Shown piece by piece: positions 36,674 through 45,761 of a stretch of 64,000 nt of DNA (positions are counted from its first letter, which is position 1; every line of letters starts with the position of its first letter). The position numbers and the translations under genes were made by a program. The DNA is taken from NCBI RefSeq assembly GCF_030547245.1, contig NZ_JAUOQT010000006.1, positions 124,001 through 188,000 on the forward strand, in the 5' to 3' direction. This DNA comes from Oceanihabitans sp. 2_MG-2023 (lineage in GTDB: Bacteria > Bacteroidota > Bacteroidia > Flavobacteriales > Flavobacteriaceae). Below the pieces are notes generated by a model. It did not search any database. It worked only from the letters and a program-made list of their open reading frames with translations, and was not told the origin of the DNA.

Positions 36674-37849
36674 ATGAAAAAAACACTTCTATATATATTA
36701 CTTATTACTGTAAGCGTATTGCAGGCACAAGACAAAGAAAGTGAAAATCAATCTTTAATGATTAGTGACGGAAGCAATTTTACATCTAAGGATTTCTTTC
36801 CTAAATTTAGTTGGGATACCACACCTATGTATTATATGTTTCAGCACAAGAAACGCTTGTTAAAGCCAGAAGAAGTGGGGTTTATAGCAGCACGAACAGG
36901 TTTTTTATGTATTGAAAAGTCACACGGAAAAGCAGAACTCGGCGCTGCAGAATTGGGAGCAAAGCATGAGTCTGCAGCATTTAAAGAAGCGAAGTCAGAT
37001 GCAAAAGTCTTGTTCTATTTCAATTCGGCATACGCTTGGCCTTATACGTCATATAGCGAGAATTTCACAAAAGAGCGTATTGAAGATTACCCTGAATTGA
37101 AAAAATTTCTATTAACCAACCCAAAAACTGGAAAACTTTACGAGCATTATGGTGCGTTTTGCTTTGATATTTTAAATCCTGATTTCCGTGCATGGTGGGT
37201 AGAAACTGTTGTTAAAGGTGTAAAAGAATCGGGTTGCGATGGAGTATTTATTGACCAAATGCATGGTAATAATAGATTTATTAAGGATAAAAAGGAAGAG
37301 ATTGCGGTAGCAATGGGAGAGATGATGGGCGCACTTAAAGAAAAAATGGGTGCAGACAAAATTCTATTGGGAAATAATGCTAATAATAAGGATGCAAAAT
37401 ATGTATATCCTGTTTGTGATGCTGTGATGTTTGAGAATTATGCTACGGTTAGATCGAAAAAAGAGAACTTATTAAGCGAATGGCAGGATATGCTGAAAAA
37501 TGCTAAAAATGGAAAGATATCTGTATTTCGCTTGGGTGTTGAAGGAGCAGGTCGTGGCAATTTAAAACCTAAAGGTGAGATGCCAAATTTTTCTCAAAAG
37601 CAGTTAGAGTTTGCGCTCGCTTGCTACTTAATTGGTGCGCAACCTTATTCCTATTTTATGTATAGTTGGGGATGGACTTTAGCTACGGGATCTTTGGTAA
37701 ACTATCCAGAATTGCAAAAACCATTAGGAGCACCAAAAGGAGCTTATAAAAGAACAACACCAGAAGGTTGGGAGTTCACTCGCGAGTTTGAACATGCTAG
37801 CGTTTGGGTAGACACAGAAAACAGAAAGGCTAAGATTACTTGGCATTAA
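36674..37849 (+). CDS. Putative glycoside hydrolase, TIM-barrel-like (GHL15- or GH168-like?)
   Basis: 391 residues with a signal peptide (1-18). The body reads as a (beta/alpha)8 hydrolase: KVLFYFNSAYAWP, GAFCFDILNPDFRAWWVETV, CDGVFIDQMHGNN and DAVMFENYA. Asp194 and Glu254 lie at strand ends and are candidate catalytic residues. The pattern resembles hypothetical glycosyl hydrolase family 15. The length and acidic pair would also suit GH168 endo-1,3-fucanases, an idea I cannot test here. It sits between a GH43-like and a beta-helix enzyme in unit 1. Confidence 0.6.
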   Translation: MKKTLLYILLITVSVLQAQDKESENQSLMISDGSNFTSKDFFPKFSWDTTPMYYMFQHKKRLLKPEEVGFIAARTGFLCIEKSHGKAELGAAELGAKHESAAFKEAKSDAKVLFYFNSAYAWPYTSYSENFTKERIEDYPELKKFLLTNPKTGKLYEHYGAFCFDILNPDFRAWWVETVVKGVKESGCDGVFIDQMHGNNRFIKDKKEEIAVAMGEMMGALKEKMGADKILLGNNANNKDAKYVYPVCDAVMFENYATVRSKKENLLSEWQDMLKNAKNGKISVFRLGVEGAGRGNLKPKGEMPNFSQKQLEFALACYLIGAQPYSYFMYSWGWTLATGSLVNYPELQKPLGAPKGAYKRTTPEGWEFTREFEHASVWVDTENRKAKITWH

Positions 37850-37869
37850 AAAAGAATTTAACTAAGACT

Positions 37870-40026
37870 ATGAAACGACAATTTATTTTAACGCTATCGC
37901 TAATCATTAGCTATGCATGCAGTAGTTCGGATATTATCGGACAAAGCAAAGCTGATTTTTATGTATCAACTCAGGGATCGGACAATTGGTCTGGAACATT
38001 AGAGCAACCAAATCCAGAAAGAACAGATGGTCCATTTGCTACGTTAGAACGTGCACGTGATGCCGTGCGAAAATTGAAAAAGAATAAATCTGAAGATATT
38101 GTCGTGCTTATTAGAGAAGGCGTATATCAACTCAGAGAGACTGTGGTATTTGGATTGAGGGATTCAGGGGAAGGCAACGCTACCATTACCTATGAAGCCT
38201 ATCCAGGCGAAACACCAATATTCAGTTCTGGGCAAGAGATTAAGGGTTGGCAAAAAGTGACCGAGGAAATTCCAGGTCTGCCCAAAGAAGCTGTCGGAAA
38301 TATTATGGTCGCCAATGTTTCCAATAAATTTCTGACTCTATACGATGAAGAAGGCATGTTGCCGCGTGCACAGTCGGTAAAGTTTATGCCTTTAGAGGGA
38401 AGCAAAAAGAATAAACTCAATTTTCCTGAAGGAACATTAAAAAACTGGTCTAACATTAAAGATGTTGAAATATTAGTGCGTCCAACACGTGAATGGATAG
38501 TGAATATGCTGCCATTGGAATCCGTTGATGAGAAAAAGGGAGTTGCGCATACAGCAATTGACGCTACTTATGCTATGACCAAAAAAGGATTTTGGGTAGA
38601 GAACGTTATCGAAGCGCTTGATGAGCAAGGTGAATGGGTGTTAAATACAAAAGAAGGAAAAGTATACCTATGGCCAAGGAACCAATCGCAAGTGGTTGTA
38701 CCAACTTTGATTGAATTTATAAAAGTAGAAGGAAAAATTGATATACAAGGGCCAACGGATGTTCCTGTAAAAAATCTTCATTTTCGTGGTTTGACTTTTA
38801 AACATGGAGAACGCTATACTTTAACAAAAGACGATGCTGGTTTACAACACGATTGGGACATGCTTGATAAAAATAATGCCCTAATACGTTTTCGTGGTGT
38901 AGAAAATAGTAGTATTGAAAACTGTCATTTTTTATATAGTGGAAGTGGTGCTATTCGAGTAGATTTATACGGAATAAATAACACCATTTCTAGTAATCAT
39001 ATTGAACACTTAGGAGGAGGTGGAATTCTACTTTGCGGTTATGGTCCTGGTACCAAAGATGTTAATAAAAACAATACCGTTTATAATAATAAGGTGCATC
39101 ACGTAGGTGAAATTTATTGGCAATCACCAGGTGTTTTTCTATGGAATAGTGGAGATAACCGAGTAGCGAATAATCTAATTCACGATACAAATTATTGCGG
39201 TTTAATAGTTTCAGGTTGTGTGATTCGTTTTTTTAATCATTCTAATAGACGCGAACAATCTAGAGCCATCCGTTGGGATGAAATAGGAGAGTTGCCTGAT
39301 GTAAAAGAATTAACGCCAGATGATGTCCGTCCATATTGGCACAGTCGTAATAATATTATAGAATATAATGAGATTCATAATGTTATGAATAAGTTAGGAG
39401 ATGGTAATGGTATTTACATTCGTGCTGCAGGTGCTGGAAATATAATTCGTCGAAATTATGTACATCATTTAGAAGCAAAAACAGGAAAACAAAGTGCAAT
39501 TAGAACCGATGGTGGACAAATGGATGTTTTAATCTCAGAAAACCTAATTTATAAATGTAGATCACAGGGCATGACTTTAAAGCTAAACAATCGCTTTGAA
39601 AATAATATTATTGCAGATATTATTCCTCCAGGTGGCACTTATTTAAAACTCGTTGAAGGTCCATCCAATGGAGCGACCAATAAAAAAAATATCTTTTATT
39701 CTACAACAGAATCTGTGACGTTCTTAACTGAACCAAAAGCAGGAAAAGGGTTGGTAGGTGAAGATAGTAGAGGTAGAGTACCTGCACGAATAAAAGATGT
39801 AGACTCCGACTATAATATTTATTTCTGTAAAGCAGATAATAGTATAGCAGAAGAACGACTTAAAAAATCACAGACTAATGGTGTTGATTATAATAGTAAA
39901 GCGGTAGACCCAATGTTTGTAGATCCAGAAAATGGAGATTTTAGATTTAAACCTAATTCTCCTGCAATTAAAATGAATATTCTTCCAATAGATTTGTCTA
40001 AGATTGGTTTGCGTAATCAAGATTAA
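37870..40026 (+). CDS. Right-handed beta-helix protein, GH141-like
   Basis: 718 residues from the ATG at 37870. The N-terminus MKRQFILTLSLIISYAC is a signal peptide, possibly of lipoprotein type although the lipobox is imperfect. It is followed by FYVSTQGSDNWSGTLEQPN and GPFATLERARDAVRKLK, the typical opening of GH141-like beta-helix enzymes, then a long helix region with HHVGEIYWQSPGVFLWNSGDNRV and GGGILLCGYGPG. GH141 includes alpha-L-fucosidase and xylanase activities. The frame is open from 37840 but would overlap the previous gene by 10 bases and hide the signal peptide. It is the last gene of unit 1 and lacks the PDZ tail of its relative at 32655. Confidence 0.78.
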   Translation: MKRQFILTLSLIISYACSSSDIIGQSKADFYVSTQGSDNWSGTLEQPNPERTDGPFATLERARDAVRKLKKNKSEDIVVLIREGVYQLRETVVFGLRDSGEGNATITYEAYPGETPIFSSGQEIKGWQKVTEEIPGLPKEAVGNIMVANVSNKFLTLYDEEGMLPRAQSVKFMPLEGSKKNKLNFPEGTLKNWSNIKDVEILVRPTREWIVNMLPLESVDEKKGVAHTAIDATYAMTKKGFWVENVIEALDEQGEWVLNTKEGKVYLWPRNQSQVVVPTLIEFIKVEGKIDIQGPTDVPVKNLHFRGLTFKHGERYTLTKDDAGLQHDWDMLDKNNALIRFRGVENSSIENCHFLYSGSGAIRVDLYGINNTISSNHIEHLGGGGILLCGYGPGTKDVNKNNTVYNNKVHHVGEIYWQSPGVFLWNSGDNRVANNLIHDTNYCGLIVSGCVIRFFNHSNRREQSRAIRWDEIGELPDVKELTPDDVRPYWHSRNNIIEYNEIHNVMNKLGDGNGIYIRAAGAGNIIRRNYVHHLEAKTGKQSAIRTDGGQMDVLISENLIYKCRSQGMTLKLNNRFENNIIADIIPPGGTYLKLVEGPSNGATNKKNIFYSTTESVTFLTEPKAGKGLVGEDSRGRVPARIKDVDSDYNIYFCKADNSIAEERLKKSQTNGVDYNSKAVDPMFVDPENGDFRFKPNSPAIKMNILPIDLSKIGLRNQD

Positions 40027-40273
40027 AAAGTCTGAAATCGTATAAAATTTAACTTATAAGACACTTTAAAATAACGTATTATTCATATACGAAATTCCTA
40101 AATTCAATCCGTGATTTGTAAGAATTAGTAAATATTTAAAGTTTTATTTTCTGTTTGTTTCAAAAAAAACGCTTAAAATTTTAGAATTTATTATAAAAAT
40201 CATGATTGATTAGAGTAATCATCACTCTTGAATCCCTTTAAAAATAAGAGAAACATGTTGTTCAAATCAACTT
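40027..40273. other. Spacer between the two enzyme units, left part
   Basis: AT-rich non-coding stretch after the last gene of unit 1. No strong terminator hairpin and no convincing small gene were seen. The right part of the 518-base spacer (40274 onward) holds the operator and promoter of unit 2. Confidence 0.4.
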
Positions 40274-40340
40274 GATTGAATTCAGCAATAAAAAAGCATG
40301 ACACGAGCAAGTCTATTAGTGTCTTCTCATCGCATATTTG
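40274..40340 (+). promoter_or_regulatory. Operator and promoter block of enzyme unit 2 (copy 2)
   Basis: GATTGAATTCAGCAATA (40274-40290), GAGCAAG (40305-40311), TTAGT (40316-40320) and GCATATTTGT (40332-40341) repeat the blocks of copy 1 at 27411-27476. The first block starts 59 bases before the -7 element here and 58 bases there. An imperfect palindrome TTCAAATCAACTTGATTGAA (40261-40280) overlaps the first block. The leader to the ATG at 40545 is about 200 bases long, much longer than for unit 1. Confidence 0.65.
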
Positions 40341-40544
40341 TATATCATCACGAATATCGAATTTCGCATTATTGAAAGTGTTTTGTTGTTTAATTCATAT
40401 TAATTGAATTGAAATTTTATTTAATTGATATTTTAAGGGTTTGTAATTTATTTTATGTCAATTTAAAAAACAGCAAATAGTAGTGTAAATATTATGTAAA
40501 TCTGAAAACGCATAATGTGCCATATATTTTTAAAGATAACCTAT

Positions 40545-42338
40545 ATGTTAAGAAAAAGAAATCAAGTTTTATCGATAATAGCAATAGTGCTATGTGTACT
40601 AAATAGTTTCTCGCAAGAACCTAAAAAGAGTCAAGAAGGTATGGATAAGATGTGGGGAGAGGCTTCTACATCCGGAGGTGATATTAGAGGAGGTAAAGGT
40701 AAGTTTTTCGATCAAAGTAACTTCGGGATGTTTATTCATTGGGGTTTGTATTCTGACTTAGCAGGAAAGTGGAATGGTAAAACTTATTATGGTATTGGTG
40801 AGTGGTTGATGAATCCTAAAGTAGCAAATATTAGACCTAAAGATTACATGGGGGTTGCAAAAGACTTTAATCCAACAGAATTTGATGCTAAAGCTATAGC
40901 AAGATTAGCCAAGGATGCAGGTATGAAATATATTGTCATTACTAGTAAGCATCATGAAGGCTTCGCTATGTTTGATACTAAAGTAAGCGAATTTAATATT
41001 GTAGATGCTACACCATTTGGTCGAGATCCAATGAAAGAGTTATCTGCTGCATGTCATGAATTAGGATTAGGATTTGGATTTTATTATTCTCACTATCAAG
41101 ATTGGACAACTCCTGGTGCTGCAAACGGACCAACAACCAATGCAGATGGAAGTAAAGCATCATTTACAGATTATTTCTATAATAAATGTAAACCGCAAGT
41201 AGAGGAAATCTGTACAAATTATGGAGATATTGATTTTGTATGGTTTGATACACCTGGAGGAATGCCAAAAGAATTAGTTATAGAGTTGGCAAATACAGTT
41301 AGAAAATTGCAGCCAAATGCGATGATGAGCAGTAGAATAGGACACGGTATGGGGGATTATGTAACACATGGGGACATGGAGGTTCCTCCCGTAAACTTAG
41401 ATGTTTTATGGGAAAGTGTTGATACCAATAATGATTCATGGTCTTTTGCTTGGTATGACAATAACTTTAAAAGTCCAAAAGAAATTTTACACAGATTAAT
41501 CTCAACTGTTGGTAGGGGTGGTACGTACATGTTTAATGTTGGCCCTAATGGAGATGGTGTAGTTCCTGAAATCGGAACTAAGTTTTTAGAACAAACAGGT
41601 AAATGGATAAAGAAATATCCACAAGTTATCTATAATGCAGGCAGTTCTCCTTGGGGACATGCTCTTCCATGGGGAGATGTTACAACTCAAGGCAATTCAT
41701 TATTTCTTTCGGTCTTCGATTGGCCTCAAGATGGGAAACTATATTTGCCTGGTTTAAAAAGTGAAATAACTTCTGCTAGTATTATTGGAAACAATAAGCA
41801 GATGAAATTGAATTATAAAAAAGAGAACGATTGGATCCTTTTTGAAGTTCCTTATAAAAAACCAGATGCTCCAGTTGCTGTAATTGAGGTTAAATTGAGC
41901 AAGGAGCCTGTGGCAAATCAAACACATGGTATTTACCCTAATATAGCAACTACAATATTAACCGATTTTGCTAAAGTTTCTAATGCTGAAAAAAAATCTA
42001 TTCGTTGGATGGAGAAGTTTGGAGAATGGAAAAAAACAACACAAGTATCTAAATGGGAAAAAGATGGAATAGCAGAATGGGAAGTGAATGTGTTAGTACC
42101 TGGTTATTATTATTTAGACTTAAATTATAAAGGGGAAGGTCGTTTGGTTTGGAAAACCATAACAGATGAAGGCGTCATGGTGCAAAATGAACAAGCAGCT
42201 ACAAAAAAATACAATGCTTACCCAATGGGAATTATAGAGTTTAAAACAGCTGGTAAACATACGGTATCGGTTTCGTTAGTTAGCGGGGATTTAGAAACTT
42301 CTAGTTTAAAATCAATTGTCATTAAACCAATTCAATAA
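40545..42338 (+). CDS. GH29 alpha-L-fucosidase
   Basis: 597 residues from the ATG at 40545: signal peptide (about 1-24), GH29 barrel and C-terminal beta domain. Motifs: [26 protein letters not shown] (Glu in place of the usual Asp after the His pair), nucleophile FVWFDTPGG (Asp235), VLWESVDTNNDSWSF and GGTYMFNVGPNGDG. It releases L-fucose in the periplasm. The upstream start at 40515 would put 10 extra residues before the signal peptide and is rejected. First gene of unit 2. Confidence 0.92.
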   Translation: MLRKRNQVLSIIAIVLCVLNSFSQEPKKSQEGMDKMWGEASTSGGDIRGGKGKFFDQSNFGMFIHWGLYSDLAGKWNGKTYYGIGEWLMNPKVANIRPKDYMGVAKDFNPTEFDAKAIARLAKDAGMKYIVITSKHHEGFAMFDTKVSEFNIVDATPFGRDPMKELSAACHELGLGFGFYYSHYQDWTTPGAANGPTTNADGSKASFTDYFYNKCKPQVEEICTNYGDIDFVWFDTPGGMPKELVIELANTVRKLQPNAMMSSRIGHGMGDYVTHGDMEVPPVNLDVLWESVDTNNDSWSFAWYDNNFKSPKEILHRLISTVGRGGTYMFNVGPNGDGVVPEIGTKFLEQTGKWIKKYPQVIYNAGSSPWGHALPWGDVTTQGNSLFLSVFDWPQDGKLYLPGLKSEITSASIIGNNKQMKLNYKKENDWILFEVPYKKPDAPVAVIEVKLSKEPVANQTHGIYPNIATTILTDFAKVSNAEKKSIRWMEKFGEWKKTTQVSKWEKDGIAEWEVNVLVPGYYYLDLNYKGEGRLVWKTITDEGVMVQNEQAATKKYNAYPMGIIEFKTAGKHTVSVSLVSGDLETSSLKSIVIKPIQ

Positions 42339-42373
42339 AAAAATTAACATTACTAAAAGTAAGACCTACAAGA

Positions 42374-44188
42374 ATGAAAAAAATGAATAAATACATAGGA
42401 ATAATAGCACTGTTTTCTGTTTTCATTTCTTGCAAATCAAAAATGCAAGAAAAAGAAACACCAAAACAACCTAATGTTATTATTGTAATTACAGACGATC
42501 AAGGGTATGGTGATGTAGGTCATAATGGAAATACCATTATTAAAACACCTGCTATCGATAATTTTGCAACACAAGGGGTGCGTTTAACAAATTATCATGT
42601 GGGAACAACATGTGCGCCTACAAGAGCAGGTTTATTAACTGGTAGAAATTGTAATAGAAATGGGGTGTGGCATACTATTATGGGGGCATCGATGTTAAAT
42701 AGAGAAGAGGTTACTTTGGCAGACGTTTTTAAAAATAATGGATACAAAACAGGAATGTTTGGTAAATGGCATTTAGGCGATAATCATCCTTTTACTCCAA
42801 ATGATAGAGGTTTTGAAGAAGCATTTTACCATGGTGGTGGAGGTATAGGTCAAACCCCAGATTATTGGAATAACGATTATTTTGATGGTACTTACTTAAG
42901 AAATGGTAATCCTGAAAAAACGGAAGGATATTGTACTGATGTTTGGTTTGATGAGGCTATTAAATTTGTTGAGAATAAAAAAGATAGTCCGTTTTTGTGT
43001 TATTTAAGTTTAAATGCTCCGCATTCACCATTCAATGTGCCGCAAGAATATTACGACATGTATAAAGATGAAGAAAGTTTATTAGAAACTCAAAAGCGTT
43101 TTTACGGAATGATTACTAATATAGATGACAATTTTTCTAAACTACTAAAAAAATTAGACGAACTAGAAATAGCAGACAATACTATTGTCATTTTTACTAC
43201 AGATAATGGAACCTCAAATGGTTATAAAATAGATAAAGAAACAGGAGTTATTCATGGATATAATGCAAGTATGCGTGGTACAAAAGCAAGTGAATATGAA
43301 GGAGGACATCGTGTGCCTTTTATTATTAGATGGCCAAATGGAAAATTAAATACAGGAAAATCATTATCAGATTTAACTGCACATGTAGATCTACTGCCTA
43401 CATTAAGCACTTTAGCAAACATACCATATACTTCAGATAAAGTTATGGATGGTACAGATATTAGTGCCTATTTAACAGATAGTACACCTATAAAAGATAG
43501 ATACTTAGTTACAGATACACAACGAATTTCTTGGCCGGAGAAAGGAAAAAATAGTTCTGTAATGGATGGAGATTGGAGATTGATAAATGGGGCTGAATTG
43601 TACAATACGGCTAACGACCCTGGGCAAACTAATAATGTAGCAGAACAACACCCAGAAAGAGTATCAAATATGAATGCTTTTTATGAAACTTGGTGGGAAA
43701 GTGTTATTAAAGAAGTTAAATATTCCACAATTGATTTAGGAGTAGATGAGGAAGAAGTGATTACTTGTCATGATGCAAGAACGGTAGATTATTACCCTCC
43801 ATGGAATCAAACAATGATTAGAACGGGAAAACCAATGAAACCAGCCTCCTTCTTTGTCAATTTTGTGAAACCTGGAAAGTATACATTCCAACTAAGACGT
43901 TGGCCATTAGAAAGTGGTATGTCTTTAGGTGCTGAAATTTTAGATGAAATTCCAGCAACAGCTACAACAGATGCTAGAATTAGAGGAAAGGCAATGAAAT
44001 TTGTAAAGGCTTTTGTGAAAATTGGAGATAAAGAAATTATAACTGTAGATGTCGATAATGCATCGCAATCTGCAGACTTAAGTGTCGCTGTTGAACAAGG
44101 GAAAACGGAACTATTGGCTTGGTTTGAAATGGAAAATGGCGAATTAACAAATGCTTTTTATATCAATGTAAAAAAGAATATTAATTAA
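42374..44188 (+). CDS. S1-family sulfatase lipoprotein
   Basis: 604 residues with a lipoprotein signal (SVFISC, Cys20). The fold shows VIIVITDDQGYGD, formylglycine site CAPTR (Cys80), MFGKWHLGD, APHSPF and IFTTDNGT. A C-terminal region of about 130 residues (from TIDLGVDEEE) is extra compared with a minimal sulfatase and contains a beta-rich stretch. Close in motif style to the sulfatase at 27506. Desulfation of fucosyl units would precede cleavage by the GH29 enzymes. Confidence 0.9.
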   Translation: MKKMNKYIGIIALFSVFISCKSKMQEKETPKQPNVIIVITDDQGYGDVGHNGNTIIKTPAIDNFATQGVRLTNYHVGTTCAPTRAGLLTGRNCNRNGVWHTIMGASMLNREEVTLADVFKNNGYKTGMFGKWHLGDNHPFTPNDRGFEEAFYHGGGGIGQTPDYWNNDYFDGTYLRNGNPEKTEGYCTDVWFDEAIKFVENKKDSPFLCYLSLNAPHSPFNVPQEYYDMYKDEESLLETQKRFYGMITNIDDNFSKLLKKLDELEIADNTIVIFTTDNGTSNGYKIDKETGVIHGYNASMRGTKASEYEGGHRVPFIIRWPNGKLNTGKSLSDLTAHVDLLPTLSTLANIPYTSDKVMDGTDISAYLTDSTPIKDRYLVTDTQRISWPEKGKNSSVMDGDWRLINGAELYNTANDPGQTNNVAEQHPERVSNMNAFYETWWESVIKEVKYSTIDLGVDEEEVITCHDARTVDYYPPWNQTMIRTGKPMKPASFFVNFVKPGKYTFQLRRWPLESGMSLGAEILDEIPATATTDARIRGKAMKFVKAFVKIGDKEIITVDVDNASQSADLSVAVEQGKTELLAWFEMENGELTNAFYINVKKNIN

Positions 44189-44201
44189 AAAAAACAATAA
44201 A

Positions 44202-44552
44202 ATGAAGAAAATTATAACACTAGTTGCCATTATGTTAATAACGTTTTCGGCAACGTCACAAAACAAAAAAGCAAAGGGAAACAACAACGATTGTTATATA
44301 GAAACTGCCGTAACCACTTTTAAATTATCCGAAGAAAATAAAACAAAATTAAGTGATCTATTAACTGAGCGATTAGAACAACGTGCTGCTGTTAGAAGAA
44401 AGATTAAAAGATCTGAGGTTTCTAAAGAAGAGGGTAAATCAAAAACCAAAACAATTAATCAAACCTATTTTAAAAGTTTTGCTGATTTAACGGGAAAGCC
44501 TAAAAAAGAGATCATGAGTTTTGAAAAAGAAACCAAAAAGAAGTGTAATTAA
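44202..44552 (+). CDS. Small secreted lysine-rich protein, unknown function
   Basis: 116 residues: signal peptide (1-19, ending TSQ), then a helical, Lys/Glu-rich mature part with two cysteines (CYIET and the C-terminal CN). The pattern FKLSEENKTKLSDLLTERLEQRAAVRRKIK resembles periplasmic helical proteins of the Spy/LTXXQ kind, but I cannot assign it. It lies 13 bases after a sulfatase and 46 bases before an esterase, so it belongs to the operon. Possible roles are chaperone or binding protein; these are guesses. Confidence 0.65.
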   Translation: MKKIITLVAIMLITFSATSQNKKAKGNNNDCYIETAVTTFKLSEENKTKLSDLLTERLEQRAAVRRKIKRSEVSKEEGKSKTKTINQTYFKSFADLTGKPKKEIMSFEKETKKKCN

Positions 44553-44598
44553 CAACGGTTAACTGATTTCAATTTATTGAACATTATTTCAAAAAAAA

Positions 44599-45729
44599 AT
44601 GAAGACTAAATTTTTTCATATTAAAAATCGTCGCACATATGTAATGATTTTCTCTAGCTTTTTATTACTAGGAAAACTCTCGGCACAAGTAGAACCAACC
44701 CGTTCTAAAGTAAATGCCAAGTGTGAATTTTCTAAATTAGATAGGAATAAAAATGGACTGCTTGAAGTAGCTGAGATAAACCAAATATGGAAACTTATTA
44801 GGAAGCATGATACCGACAATAATAAGAAACTTACACTAGAAGAATATTCGGATTTTGAAATTCCTTACCTAAAAACGAAAGGCGATATTCAACTAAACAT
44901 AAAGTATAAAACAACAAAAGAAGAAGATTTATACTTAGATATTTATTATCCAAGCGAAAAAATAAAAGGTGAAAAATATCCAATTATGCTATATACGCAT
45001 GGAGGAGGTTGGTTTAACGGGAGTAAAGAAAATATTGTTAAATCGCCTATGGAAGATCCTTTCTTAGAATTCGTAGAACAAGGATTTGCAGTGGTTTCCA
45101 TCAATTACCGTCTTACCAGACATAAAACTGTTTTAATGAGAGACTGTGTTATAGATGCTATGGATGCACTGCGTTATTTATCAAAAAATAGCGATGCCCT
45201 ACAAGTGGATGCGAACCAGGTGTATGTTATGGGAGATTCTGCTGGTGGACATATCGCCCAAATGATCACCCTTGCAGATCCAGAGAAATTTAAAGGAGAT
45301 AAAAAACTTGCAGGAAATACTTATAAAGTCATTGCAGGAGTTTCTTGGTATGGACCATCCGATTTTACCATAAAAGAATTATTTGAAACAGACGATCCAA
45401 CAAAAGATGCCGATCGCTTTAGTACGCGAATAACAAAAAAAGAAAAGAATCCTTCTAAAATGGCATCGATGTATAAAGAGATGAGTCCGATTTTTTATCT
45501 AACCAAAAACAGTCCCCCATTATTTATGATGGCTGCTAACAACGATACTACAATACCGGTTGCACATGCATATCACATGAAAAAAAAGGCAGATAGTATT
45601 GGAGCAAATGTAGATATGTTTATTGTGAAAAATGCAGGGCATAATTGGCGAAAAGCTGGAGGAGATATTGACCCAAGTTTAGACGTAATAACCAAAACAA
45701 CAGTCGACTTCATATTAAAGTACAAATAA
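44599..45729 (+). CDS. Secreted alpha/beta-hydrolase esterase with N-terminal EF-hand pair
   Basis: 376 residues: signal peptide (about 1-30), an EF-hand-like pair (DRNKNGLLEVAE and DTDNNKKLTLEE, about residues 48-80), then a carboxylesterase-like fold. The oxyanion motif is HGGGWF, the nucleophile motif GDSAGGH, the acid probably in NNDTTIP and the base in NAGHNW. It probably removes acetyl groups, which occur on fucoidans. Calcium binding by the EF-hand loops could depend on sea-water calcium. The ATG at 44644 is an alternative start that keeps the signal peptide. Confidence 0.82.
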   Translation: MKTKFFHIKNRRTYVMIFSSFLLLGKLSAQVEPTRSKVNAKCEFSKLDRNKNGLLEVAEINQIWKLIRKHDTDNNKKLTLEEYSDFEIPYLKTKGDIQLNIKYKTTKEEDLYLDIYYPSEKIKGEKYPIMLYTHGGGWFNGSKENIVKSPMEDPFLEFVEQGFAVVSINYRLTRHKTVLMRDCVIDAMDALRYLSKNSDALQVDANQVYVMGDSAGGHIAQMITLADPEKFKGDKKLAGNTYKVIAGVSWYGPSDFTIKELFETDDPTKDADRFSTRITKKEKNPSKMASMYKEMSPIFYLTKNSPPLFMMAANNDTTIPVAHAYHMKKKADSIGANVDMFIVKNAGHNWRKAGGDIDPSLDVITKTTVDFILKYK

Positions 45730-45761
45730 CAAATGTTTATTAATTAAAAACCATAATTATT

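Noticed and set aside
37840-37869. Longer start for the second beta-helix gene
   Set aside because: It overlaps the preceding stop and displaces the signal peptide; ATG 37870 is better.
40261-40280. Palindrome TTCAAATCAACTTGATTGAA as the core operator
   Set aside because: Only its right arm is conserved in the copy at 27411, so the palindrome itself is probably not the recognised element.
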